From positions 184,174 to 248,173 of the forward strand of contig JANBVI010000055.1 of NCBI GenBank assembly GCA_024239075.1: a DNA stretch of 64,000 nucleotides. The letters run 5' to 3'. The translations under genes and the position numbers were made by a program. Positions 1-7,786 of the stretch are shown in pieces. This stretch comes from Fischerella sp. CENA71 (GTDB lineage Bacteria > Cyanobacteriota > Cyanobacteriia > Cyanobacteriales > Nostocaceae). How positions within the stretch are numbered: position 1 is the first letter of the stretch; each line of letters opens with the position of its first letter. Under the pieces are notes generated by a model. That model had not been told where the DNA came from. It saw nothing but the letters and a program-made list of their open reading frames with translations, and did not search any database.

Positions 1-1155
1 GACTACGACAGCTGTATCATCTACATCAGGATAAAAGCGATTGTCAAATTCAAATGCCCATGCACCTGGTTTACCTTGGCGATTCTTTACAGTCCAATCA
101 CCGTAGTCGAGAATTTGCTTATTTAACAACCATTCGGCCGCCTGAACTACAGCAGGATGATTGGGTGATAAACCAGAATCAACAAGCGCTCTAATTGCCC
201 AAGCTGTATCCCAAACTGGGGAAACACAAGGCTGAACTCGGTAGGTGTCTGCTGTTTCAATGGCAAAGTTATCGACAGCTTGTAATCCTCGCTCCACAAT
301 TGGATCAGCTGGGTTGTAATCCAAACAGCGCAAAGCTAGCAGCGAATTGAGCATAGCAGGAATAATGCCACCCCAGTCACCTGTGGCTTCTTGGCGCTCT
401 AATATCCATTTTTCGGCAGCTTTGATACCTTCGGCACGAAAAGGAACTAAATTCAAGTTTTCAGCCAGTTTGAAACCAGAGTCAAGAGTAAGAAATATAT
501 CTCCCCAGTTACCATTACGGGGTAATTCATACTTGACTTTTTCTATACCTTCTGCATATAACTCATTCAGGTTGAAAGCTGGATCAACTTGAAAAACTGG
601 TTTGCGATCGCACACAATCAATAATGGTACTGTGCTTGATCTTGCCCAACTGGACATTTCGTAGATGTTGAAGAAAAAATTCTCACTCAGCAACATTACC
701 CAGGGTGGTAACGAAGGAATACCCCGCCAGCTATAGCAACCAATCAGCGCTAGGTGTAACTTTGTAAAAATGCGAGTCCGGCTAATGCCGCCTCGCTCTA
801 GAATAAATCTTTTAGCCTTGATCATGGCTGGGTCGGTTGGAGGTACACCCAAGAGCCTCAGTGCCATGTATGCTTCTACCGATGTACTTAGTTCTCCGCC
901 ATCATCGTAAAAAAGCTCCCAGCCACCATGTTCTCGTTGTTGAGAACGCAGATATGCTTCTACTTTGTGTAGAGGTCTGGATTTATCTGTTCCCCAAATT
1001 TTATGAAGGAGGACAACCTCCGCAGTGATGGTGACGTTAGATTCTAACTCAGCCCACCAATAACCTTGAGGGTTTTGAATCGAAAGTAAATATTTCTGGC
1101 TAGTAGCGATCGCATCTGGTAGTTTTGATGCGGTCACTCTGTCTTGAATTTGCAT
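1..1155 (-). CDS. shc: squalene-hopene cyclase, N-terminal part (3' end outside window)
   Basis: Reading the minus strand from the ATG at 1153-1155 gives 385 open codons that run off the left edge of the window. The protein begins MQIQDRVTASKLPDAI and carries the alpha-alpha barrel features of the triterpene cyclase family, including QW-type stretches such as QNPQGYWWAEL near residue 25 and QEATGDWGG further on. The last visible codons encode PDVDDTA, the DxDD motif whose central Asp protonates squalene, so the window cuts the gene just at the catalytic motif. The enzyme cyclises squalene to hopene/hopanol at the membrane for hopanoid synthesis. No frameshift is seen in the visible part. The missing half (about 250 residues in the family) lies to the left. 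Identification is by motif and overall sequence character. Confidence 0.93.
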   Translation of the reverse strand, partial: MQIQDRVTASKLPDAIATSQKYLLSIQNPQGYWWAELESNVTITAEVVLLHKIWGTDKSRPLHKVEAYLRSQQREHGGWELFYDDGGELSTSVEAYMALRLLGVPPTDPAMIKAKRFILERGGISRTRIFTKLHLALIGCYSWRGIPSLPPWVMLLSENFFFNIYEMSSWARSSTVPLLIVCDRKPVFQVDPAFNLNELYAEGIEKVKYELPRNGNWGDIFLTLDSGFKLAENLNLVPFRAEGIKAAEKWILERQEATGDWGGIIPAMLNSLLALRCLDYNPADPIVERGLQAVDNFAIETADTYRVQPCVSPVWDTAWAIRALVDSGLSPNHPAVVQAAEWLLNKQILDYGDWTVKNRQGKPGAWAFEFDNRFYPDVDDTAVVV

Positions 1156-1190
1156 GAAACACTTCTCACACTACACTAAATAAAGAGGAG

Positions 1191-1242
1191 TTCGTAGTAA
1201 GCACTTTAGTACTTAGATGAGGACTAAAGTCCTGACTACAAA
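1191..1242. repeat. imperfect palindromic intergenic repeat (ACTTTAGT/ACTAAAGT type)
   Basis: The left arm (GTAGT then ACTTTAGT) is mirrored by ACTAAAGT followed by ACTAC, separated by a short AT-rich centre. The arrangement would fold as a long hairpin. From memory, similar elements are dispersed in many cyanobacterial genomes; only this copy is recognised in the window. Confidence 0.6.
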
Positions 1243-1540
1243 CTGATCAAAATTAATCAAACAGACCACTATTTATACTTTTCAGTAAATTGATGGTAAA
1301 TTAATCACCAAGTAAATATGGTCATTTTTATCATTGGTAAAGACTCAATTTAAAAGTAAAAAATTTATCATTAAAATTTGCCATCAACATATTACGGTCT
1401 TAGAGGTTGTTTGTAAATGATTGAAATGCTTGGCCCGATTTTAATACTTGCGGGTCTAATTCAGTTACTTGCAGTTTAGCGACCACTACTCCTTCTAAGA
1501 TACAAGGGTGCATTATGGCGGAACGCCTAACACCAATTAT

Positions 1541-1561
1541 CCAAAATCCAAAATCCAAAAT
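1541..1561. repeat. CCAAAAT heptamer tandem repeat (3 units)
   Basis: Three consecutive CCAAAAT units, ending 24 bp before the caspase/GUN4 start codon. The same heptamer recurs near 27790, inside folC near 32190, and as variants around 46340-46460. Confidence 0.75.
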
Positions 1562-1584
1562 CGGTTGACAAGTAGGATAGCAGA

Positions 1585-3039
1585 ATGGCAAAAGTTGCAT
1601 TGCTAATCGGGGTTAGCCAGTATAAATCTAATTTAATCAAACCGTTAGCTGGTGTGGTTAAAGACATTGAAGCAATGCAGCGTGTTTTGCAGCACGCGAA
1701 TATTGGTTATTTTGATGAAGTCAAACCGTTGATTGACTGTGATTGTAGAACCACACACTTAGAAATTGAACGTCTGTTCACCGAACAGCTTCAAACAAAC
1801 GACCTTGTACTACTCTATTTATCTGGTCATGGCTTTCGAGATCAAAACGGGTATTTGTACTTTGTCACCCACGACACCGAAATGAATCTCCAGAGACAAG
1901 TTTTTACTGGAACTGCGGTATCTGCTAGGTTTATCCAAGAACAGTGTATGAATCGTAGCCAATCAAAGCGACAGGTGTTAATTCTTGACTGTTGCTTTAG
2001 TGGTGCATTTGCTGAGGGGATGAGCGCCAAAGATTTACTTCCGGCTATTGACATTGATATTGCTGCTCAATTGGGTGGTGAAGGTAGAGCCGTGTTAACC
2101 TCTTCGACAGCTACACAAGTTTCCTTTGAAGATCAAGGAGGCGGAGTTTATACTCAATATTTAATTGAGGGGATTGAAAAGGGAGCAGCTGATACTGATA
2201 ACGATGGCGTGATTACGGTTGCTGAACTACATGATTATGCCAAGCGCAAGGTGCAAGAAGCAAAACCAGCAATGAAGCCTGAAATTTATGCTGTTCGAGA
2301 AGGTTATACAATCCGGCTTGCGAAAGCTCCTGTAGGTGATCCGAAATTAGAGTATCGTAAGGAAGTTGAGAAATGTGTGAGGAAAGATGGTAGTTTTTCA
2401 GCAGTTGGGCGCGGTATTCTGAGTCGTAGGCAAAGGGAATTAAAGTTAACGCTAGAAGAAGCAAGTGCAATCACAGAAGAAGTTCTCAAACCATTCCGTG
2501 AGTATCAGCAAAGTTTACGGGAGTATGAACAGGTTTTGGTTGAGATGTTGCAGGAGGAACCTGTTCTGAGTGATGAAACTTGGGAAGAATTAGAGCGATT
2601 TCAGCAGATTCTCAAACTTCGGGATGAAGATGTTGCACCGATACACGAGCGCTTAATCCTAACCCCGACTCGCAAGCTGGGAGAAGAGCAGGAGGTGAAA
2701 GGGGGTCGGGGTTTTGAGGAAGATGATCTCAGTTCTGAAAAAGGGATTGATTACACCAAACTGCGTGACCTACTACTAGCAGGAAAGTGGAAAGAAGCTG
2801 ACCATGAAACCTATCTCGTGATGATTCAGGCTGTAGGGAAGAAAGAAAACAGCTGGTTCACAGTAGAAGAACTCTTAAACTTTTCCTGCATCGACCTCCG
2901 TACGATAGACCATCTATGGGTGAAATATAGCAACGGGCGCTTTGGCTTCAGTGTTCAGAAACAAATTTACCTGGAAGTCGGCGGAAAGCTCGACGGCAAA
3001 TATGACAGAGAAGCCTGGAATAGATTTGGCATCGCGTAG
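1585..3039 (+). CDS. caspase-like (C14) protease fused to an EF-hand-like loop and a C-terminal GUN4 domain
   Basis: The 484-residue protein has three recognisable parts. Residues 1-200 are a caspase/metacaspase fold: the strand AKVALLIGVSQY, the His of LSGHG (H82) and the Cys of LDCCFSG (C137, with D135) form the expected catalytic dyad. Residues 203-214 read DTDNDGVITVAE, matching all ligand positions of a 12-residue EF-hand calcium loop. Residues 387-484 (GIDYTKLRDLL to WNRFGIA) are a GUN4 domain, which in its best-known form binds protoporphyrin and Mg-protoporphyrin and stimulates Mg-chelatase. A helical linker of about 170 residues lies between. No signal peptide or membrane segment is seen, so it is probably cytoplasmic. 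It stands alone, with no operon partners. A protease regulated by Ca2+ and tetrapyrroles is an inference; the substrate is unknown. Confidence 0.88.
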   Translation: MAKVALLIGVSQYKSNLIKPLAGVVKDIEAMQRVLQHANIGYFDEVKPLIDCDCRTTHLEIERLFTEQLQTNDLVLLYLSGHGFRDQNGYLYFVTHDTEMNLQRQVFTGTAVSARFIQEQCMNRSQSKRQVLILDCCFSGAFAEGMSAKDLLPAIDIDIAAQLGGEGRAVLTSSTATQVSFEDQGGGVYTQYLIEGIEKGAADTDNDGVITVAELHDYAKRKVQEAKPAMKPEIYAVREGYTIRLAKAPVGDPKLEYRKEVEKCVRKDGSFSAVGRGILSRRQRELKLTLEEASAITEEVLKPFREYQQSLREYEQVLVEMLQEEPVLSDETWEELERFQQILKLRDEDVAPIHERLILTPTRKLGEEQEVKGGRGFEEDDLSSEKGIDYTKLRDLLLAGKWKEADHETYLVMIQAVGKKENSWFTVEELLNFSCIDLRTIDHLWVKYSNGRFGFSVQKQIYLEVGGKLDGKYDREAWNRFGIA

Positions 3040-3399
3040 GATGGAGAGTGGAAGGAAACTGGATACTCTACTCTAAAGTAACTTTTGACATCTCAGCACC
3101 ACAAGGACACCTCCCAATAGGACATCTGAGGAAGATTTTGTTGTATACGAATTTGTATACAAGTGAGAGGTTGGTTGCCTTCTGTCGCATTGAAACTTGT
3201 AAATTGTAATATTTAATTTTAAAAAACCACTACCACCAACAAGCAACAATCAGCCATCTTTGTCAGGAGTAGTACGAATAGAGTAGTATTTTTCCCCAAG
3301 TTTTATGTACCTTACATAAGGTGTTTTGTGATCTGCAATACGCACACCCATAAGGTAAGAACATATAAGAACATTATCCCTAATCCCCAAGCCCTTATT
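3040..3399. other. 360-bp convergent intergenic region with a 22-bp dyad
   Basis: The region lies between the ends of the caspase/GUN4 and furC genes. It contains a perfect inverted repeat, TTGTATAC-6 nt-GTATACAA, at 3141-3162. No ORF above about 20 codons looks real, and no clear rho-independent terminator is visible. Confidence 0.55.
3141..3162. promoter_or_regulatory. operator-like perfect dyad TTGTATAC/GTATACAA
   Basis: Two 8-bp arms are separated by 6 bp. The size and symmetry resemble a dimeric repressor site. However, it sits between two convergent genes, so no target promoter is obvious and its function is unknown. Confidence 0.35.
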
Positions 3400-3837
3400 T
3401 TACGAACTACGATAGCCGTAAAAGTTAATACTATAATCTGTAACTTTCACTCCTGTCTGTTCTTCAACCAAACGAATAATGTCTTCTGGTAATGTGATGT
3501 GAACGTCCATAATTTGGTTTGTATCCAAACAGTTGACATGGCTGTGGGAGTCACTGATATTGCCATACAGACGTCCGTCACAGCGTTCAATACATTCGAT
3601 GATGCCACCAGAAGATAAAGCTTCTAAATTTTGATATACAGAAGTGTGACCGATCGCTTTACCTTGCTGATTGAGGCGATCGTAAATTTCTCTAGCAGAA
3701 AGATGCTCTTTTGCTTGCCAAAGCAACTCTAGAATAAAGCGACGTTGGCGACTAACACGCATACCCTGTACTTGACACTGCTCTAATGCATCTTCTAAAG
3801 AACGAATGGGTTTTGTAGATATTGTCGGTTTTTGCAT
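3400..3837 (-). CDS. furC: Fur-family transcriptional regulator, FurC/PerR type
   Basis: The 145-residue protein has the Fur winged-helix N-terminus (residues 20-85: GMRVSRQRRFILELLWQA, then the recognition region HTSVYQNLEAL) and a short dimerisation domain with the His-rich metal segment SDSHSHVNC. The length fits the Fur family (140-150 residues). The overall sequence resembles the FurC (PerR) paralog of Anabaena, which senses peroxide, more than FurA (iron) or Zur; this assignment is from memory. The structural-zinc CxxC pairs of classical Fur are absent: the first is reduced to CLDT and no second pair follows. It is transcribed alone, with an AT-rich upstream region. The ATG at 3835-3837 is the only reasonable start. 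Confidence 0.82.
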   Translation of the reverse strand: MQKPTISTKPIRSLEDALEQCQVQGMRVSRQRRFILELLWQAKEHLSAREIYDRLNQQGKAIGHTSVYQNLEALSSGGIIECIERCDGRLYGNISDSHSHVNCLDTNQIMDVHITLPEDIIRLVEEQTGVKVTDYSINFYGYRSS

Positions 3838-4239
3838 ATTGATGCTTGTTAATTGTTCTACTAAATTTTTCTTTTCAATGTTTATTGTTATTTATATATC
3901 TAACGCTTATTAACCTCCCTAGTCAGCCTGAAACTGTGTTGTGACCAGTAATTGCTGCGGAAATCACAGATCGGCGAGAGGAATTTTTATGTTTCTTGAC
4001 AATTGTGCAGTCACATCTAAATCTAAAACAAACTCATTACAACTTTAGCTTAAAATTGCTGTAAACGTCTACCTACGCCCAAAAGCTGTAACCTTGAAAG
4101 CATAATTTTCTTAGCATCTTAGTGTCTTAGTGGTGAAAAAATAAATCTTCTTTAACCGCCCTACTCTACAGGCTCGCGATCGCATCTGCGGAATATAGAA
4201 TTTAAGTGAATTTAATTAACATATTAAAACTATCGGTAT
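3838..4239. other. intergenic region upstream of furC
   Basis: About 400 bp of mostly AT-rich sequence between the furC start and the terminator of the DUF2839 gene (both genes on the minus strand). It should hold the furC promoter. One GCGATCGC octamer lies near 4177. No ORF longer than about 20 codons looks plausible. Confidence 0.5.
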
Positions 4240-4278
4240 AAAAAAATCAAAGACAGACCGAATAACCGATCTATCTTT
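4240..4278 (-). terminator. rho-independent terminator of the DUF2839 gene
   Basis: On the minus strand AAAGATAGATCGG pairs through a short loop with TCGGTCTGTCTTT (a few G-U pairs), and the stem is followed by a run of seven T. It begins about 28 bp after the DUF2839 stop codon. Confidence 0.75.
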
Positions 4279-4306
4279 AACTTAAAAAATGGCTTAATTT
4301 CCTGGT

Positions 4307-4525
4307 TCAAACTACTTGCCACCAGCCGAAAGCGGGGCCAATGAAACGAATTGTCACCCAAGCTGCGACCATAATGCCAATACCAATCCAAGCACCACGA
4401 GTAGTCCATTTTACAAATATTTCTGCTTGTGACTTTGTGACCGGAACCCAAGGCATTATCCGCTCTTGTTGAGGTTGACCGTATTTTTCTCCCATTGCAT
4501 CTTTACGACGTTTTGCTTCACCCAT
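4307..4525 (-). CDS. DUF2839 family small membrane protein
   Basis: The 72-residue product starts MGEAKRRKDAMGEKYGQ and has one hydrophobic segment near the C-terminus (GAWIGIGIMVAAWVTIRFIG), so a single-pass membrane protein is likely. The basic start and overall form match the cyanobacterial DUF2839 family, whose function is unknown. The ATG at 4523-4525 is chosen over an in-frame GTG 9 bp upstream because that GTG lies inside the Shine-Dalgarno AGGTGA, which is correctly spaced from the ATG. It is followed by a strong terminator, so it is a single-gene transcript or the last gene of one. Confidence 0.8.
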   Translation of the reverse strand: MGEAKRRKDAMGEKYGQPQQERIMPWVPVTKSQAEIFVKWTTRGAWIGIGIMVAAWVTIRFIGPAFGWWQVV

Positions 4526-4664
4526 TTGCTTCACCTACGACTATCAAAAAATTCAAAATTCTATGTTGTCTATATTAAATACCAGATGTGGATTTTGTTG
4601 ATTGTTGTTTGTTGGTTGGAGAAAGAAACCACTAACCATCAACCATCAACCACCAACACAACTT

Positions 4665-6200
4665 TTATGAGTCGTCCTTACTCGATTGAGAAAATAAGCT
4701 GGGATCAAGATAGTTAATCCGTGCCAAGGGACTGAGCGCAGTTAATATTTGAGCGCCATAGGTACGGCTGACAACTCGACCATCAAGTAAAGCTACAATA
4801 CCTTGACCTTCTCTCGCTGGAGCGATCGCTCTTTGTAATTCGTTTACAGCAGCTGGCAATAAATATAAACGAAACCAGTCTTGATGCGATCGCTTATAAT
4901 ACGCAACTCTTCCTGCTACCAATGGATGTTCCAGGGATGGTAAAGGTAAAGTCGCAATTACAAGTAATTGTGGTGCAGGTAAAACTTTTTGATGTTCTCG
5001 CCAAAATTCCCAACCACTAATTAAAATCCCGTTTTCATCCAAACAAGTTTTTTCTACTTGAACTCGCGAACCAAATTCCGAAGCTAAGATTGCTCCCACT
5101 TGAGACTTTAATGGCACATCTCCCACCAACACCACCGTCAATCCTGGTGATGTCGCACTCAGACAGACTAATGTCCGCACTTTGTGAATAAATGCTGCTT
5201 GAAATTCTGGAGTATTTGGTAAGGGCAACTGATACGGTATATAAAGTTGAATTGCTTCGGTTTGGCTATCCGAGAACTTTAAACAAGTCAACTCCTCACC
5301 TAAACCAAGGTGTTGACGAAAAATAGGAGCTTCGGTTTCTGGTTCTAAGGAACTACCAATTAATACCACAGGTTGGCGTTGCCACATCGGCGACAGTATT
5401 TCTGCTACATCAATCGGAGCGCTGTGTAAAGAAAACAAACCTTGACGACGACTAATAGTAGCCCAAAGAAGAGTAGAGGAATTAGAAGAGTGCTGGAATT
5501 GTTGCCAAAACTTTTTCCAAGCATCGGGGAGAGTATCTATGTCTAAACCGGAATACAGATAATTCAACAATTCTGTTTCTGCTTGAGAAATCAAATAACA
5601 TTCATAGGGATTCGCAGGATGTTGAAATAGTTCGTGTGTGAGTTTTGCTCGTACAGAGCGAATTTCCTCAGCAATATATGGGTAAGCAAGTATCAATTGA
5701 TCCCAATCTTGCGCTTCCCAAGTGACAGTAAGTTGATCGCGCACCCAAGCTTCTAAGTCATCTACACCATCAATAATTGTAGGAATGTCAGCGGGAAAAT
5801 TATCTTTGGATGTTAGTTGTGCTTTTAACCAAGCTTGAGGAGAAATCAAAAACAGTCCTTGAAAGTCACCACCTGGCCAGATATCACCTGTTCTAATCGA
5901 CTTATTGACTCCCAGCCATTGCTGTAGGCGAGGAATTTCCACTTTCAGAAGACGTTGTTGCACAACTTCAGGAGCAACGATAATCACAGGGCCGTACCAC
6001 ATCAAAGCCGATGCTACAAAGCTTGTACGATATCGCCCTTGATAACCGCAAGCCGCACCCACTTGAATCAGGGCGCTACGTCCTAAGCGCAGAGCGCGTG
6101 CAACCAACCGTGCCATCGTTAAATGATGGGGCCACGTTGGGAAACCCGCCTGCGATCGCAGGAAGTTATGTAATGATAAATGAACTTCTGCCTCAATCAC
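4665..6200 (-). CDS. DinG-like superfamily 2 helicase relative with degraded ATPase motifs
   Basis: This 511-residue protein has the C-terminal pattern of DinG/XPD helicases: LPLPSLEHPLVAGR, a YLLPAAVNELQRAIAP segment where the family has an arginine-rich Q-G-R motif VI, and LLDGRVVSRTYGAQIL. The N-terminal ATPase half is altered. The place expected for the Walker A loop reads GAACGYQGRYRTSF instead of GxGxGKT/S, and the DEAH position reads IIDGVDDLEAW. No iron-sulfur cluster cysteine set is evident. The start is GTG at 6198-6200, the first codon of the frame that gives VIEAEVHLSLHNF; the nearby upstream ATGs are out of frame. It may be a non-catalytic DNA-binding paralog rather than an active helicase. 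It is divergent from the M48 protease gene. Confidence 0.7.
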   Translation of the reverse strand: MIEAEVHLSLHNFLRSQAGFPTWPHHLTMARLVARALRLGRSALIQVGAACGYQGRYRTSFVASALMWYGPVIIVAPEVVQQRLLKVEIPRLQQWLGVNKSIRTGDIWPGGDFQGLFLISPQAWLKAQLTSKDNFPADIPTIIDGVDDLEAWVRDQLTVTWEAQDWDQLILAYPYIAEEIRSVRAKLTHELFQHPANPYECYLISQAETELLNYLYSGLDIDTLPDAWKKFWQQFQHSSNSSTLLWATISRRQGLFSLHSAPIDVAEILSPMWQRQPVVLIGSSLEPETEAPIFRQHLGLGEELTCLKFSDSQTEAIQLYIPYQLPLPNTPEFQAAFIHKVRTLVCLSATSPGLTVVLVGDVPLKSQVGAILASEFGSRVQVEKTCLDENGILISGWEFWREHQKVLPAPQLLVIATLPLPSLEHPLVAGRVAYYKRSHQDWFRLYLLPAAVNELQRAIAPAREGQGIVALLDGRVVSRTYGAQILTALSPLARINYLDPSLFSQSSKDDS

Positions 6201-6257
6201 ACGCTTTTCATCCCATACAAAGTGATTTTTGCTTGCAATAGCCCCACTTCTATTATG

Positions 6258-6335
6258 TTGTCATTAGTCACTTGTCATTTGTCATTTGTTTTAAGTAATG
6301 ACTAATGACCAATGAGTAATAACAATGACCAATCC
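6258..6335. repeat. GTCATTT/GTCATTA heptamer array in inverted arrangement
   Basis: GTCATTAGTCACTTGTCATT on the left is mirrored by AATGACTAATGACCAATGAG on the right, with TTTTAAG in the middle. It fills the gap between the divergent DinG-like and M48 genes, which share this short promoter region. Confidence 0.7.
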
Positions 6336-6350
6336 CAATGACCCTAAATT

Positions 6351-7322
6351 ATGGCAACTTATACAGGAATTTCCAGCGAAGCTTTTAGACATCCCCTGGA
6401 TCGGCAAGCTGAACAAGCCTTGCGTAGTTTACCGGGATTTGATTTAGTCGCCCGTAAACTGATGGAATTTATCTACGAGCGTCCCCAGTTAATTTATCTA
6501 ATGGGCAACACCATCCAAGTTGGACCTCGTCAATACTCCACTATTTATCAGATTTTTCGCCAATGTGTGCGGGATTTAGATATTTATCCAGAACCAGCAC
6601 TGTTTGTTTCACAAAATCCCCAAGCTGATAGCTATGCACTCGGGCAAGAACATCCTTATATAGTCATAAATACAGGGATTTTAGACTTACTAAACGAAGC
6701 CGAAATTAGGGCGGTGCTAGCCCATGAACTGGGGCATATTAAATGTGGTCATACTATTTTAATTCAAATGGCGATGGGAGCAATGAGTGCTGCTTCTGCC
6801 CTGGGGAGATTTACTTTTGGCATCGGTAATTTTGTCACACCAGCATTAATTTATGCTTTTTTTGAATGGCGACGCAAAGCAGAGTTATCAGCAGATCGAG
6901 CCGCATTATTATTAGTAGATGACTTAAATACCGTGATGACATCAATTATGAAAAGCACGGGTGGCAGTATAAAATATGCCAATGAATGTAGTTTAAAAGA
7001 GTTAATTCGTCAGTCAGAAAATTATCAAGTGTTTGACGAAGATGAATTAAATCAAGTCTATAAATTTTTGGTTTATAGTGGCGCTCAAAGCGAGATGTTG
7101 AGCCATCCTTTTCCTGTAGAACGCTTGCGTTATCTACAGGAGTGGGCAGTATCAGTAGAATATCAGCAAATCAAGCAAGGAAATTATGTGCGATCGCCTG
7201 CATCAGGATCAGTAGATGTGAAAGCAACAGAAAATGCTACCCAAAACCCAGAAGTCGAAAAATTACAGCGAAAAATTGAAGAATTGCAAAGACAGATTAA
7301 TAAAATAAAAAAATCAGGTTAA
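6351..7322 (+). CDS. M48 family zinc metalloprotease
   Basis: The 323-residue protein contains the gluzincin motif HELGH (H125, E126, H129) and the downstream third ligand in AELSADRAA (E178). The segment around residues 140-172 is hydrophobic and may lie in or on the membrane, as in HtpX-like peptidases. Residues 299-322 (PEVEKLQRKIEELQRQINK) form a charged coiled coil not typical of HtpX. M48 enzymes degrade damaged or membrane proteins; the substrate here is unknown. The ATG at 6351 lies directly after a heptamer repeat array. A small secreted-protein gene follows 62 bp downstream in the same direction. Confidence 0.88.
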   Translation: MATYTGISSEAFRHPLDRQAEQALRSLPGFDLVARKLMEFIYERPQLIYLMGNTIQVGPRQYSTIYQIFRQCVRDLDIYPEPALFVSQNPQADSYALGQEHPYIVINTGILDLLNEAEIRAVLAHELGHIKCGHTILIQMAMGAMSAASALGRFTFGIGNFVTPALIYAFFEWRRKAELSADRAALLLVDDLNTVMTSIMKSTGGSIKYANECSLKELIRQSENYQVFDEDELNQVYKFLVYSGAQSEMLSHPFPVERLRYLQEWAVSVEYQQIKQGNYVRSPASGSVDVKATENATQNPEVEKLQRKIEELQRQINKIKKSG

Positions 7323-7384
7323 GTGGTGATGGGGGATTAGGAAATTATTAATCACTAACTACTAACAAGTAAAAATTTTTCAAT

Positions 7385-7780
7385 ATGACGCTCAAATTTA
7401 CTAAGTTTCTATGTATCTTCAGTATAATTTTTCTACTTTTTGTTTTATCACCGACAACGGCTTTAGCTTCCTCGGTTAATTTCTATACAAACTCTGCTGT
7501 GACTATTGCCACAACAGCTAAATCATCCTTAGAGATGAATCTTACCCCGCAAATACGGCAACAACTTCAAGCAGTTCGTCAACGGCGCAATCGAGAAATT
7601 CAAAAGGTTTTGGACTCATATCAACTAACTGAATTGACTCACAACCTACGTTCTGGTGACGATTTTCATCAAGCACTAAACAAACTCAATTTGCAAGGGG
7701 ATCAGAAGGAAATGGTAGAGGCGATTGTCAAAATTTGTAATTTAAAAACAAAAGCGATATTATCTCGCTTTTCACTATAA
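7385..7780 (+). CDS. small secreted protein of unknown function
   Basis: The 131-residue product begins with a classical signal peptide: KFTKFLCIFSIIFLLFVLSP, then the cleavage motif ALA-SS near residue 29. The mature part is helical and basic (QIRQQLQAVRQRRNREIQKVL), without recognisable catalytic motifs, and has one Cys near the end. It should be exported to the periplasm or cell surface. It follows the M48 gene on the same strand. AAAGCGA/TCGCTTTT at 7750-7772, overlapping the last codons, could form a weak hairpin. I do not recognise the family. Confidence 0.72.
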   Translation: MTLKFTKFLCIFSIIFLLFVLSPTTALASSVNFYTNSAVTIATTAKSSLEMNLTPQIRQQLQAVRQRRNREIQKVLDSYQLTELTHNLRSGDDFHQALNKLNLQGDQKEMVEAIVKICNLKTKAILSRFSL

Positions 7781-7786
7781 ACGAAC

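Larger units (their letters stand above)
1156..1584. other. 429-bp intergenic region with palindromic and heptamer repeats
   Basis: The region lies between the divergent shc and caspase/GUN4 genes, so it should hold both promoters. It contains an imperfect palindromic repeat (1191-1242) and three CCAAAAT heptamers (1541-1561) just upstream of the caspase gene. AGGA at about 1571-1574 lies 10 nt before the ATG at 1585. The rest is AT-rich with no credible ORF. Confidence 0.6.

Noticed and set aside
347-1028. Two plus-strand ORFs over the shc gene
   Set aside because: Shadows of the squalene-hopene cyclase frame.
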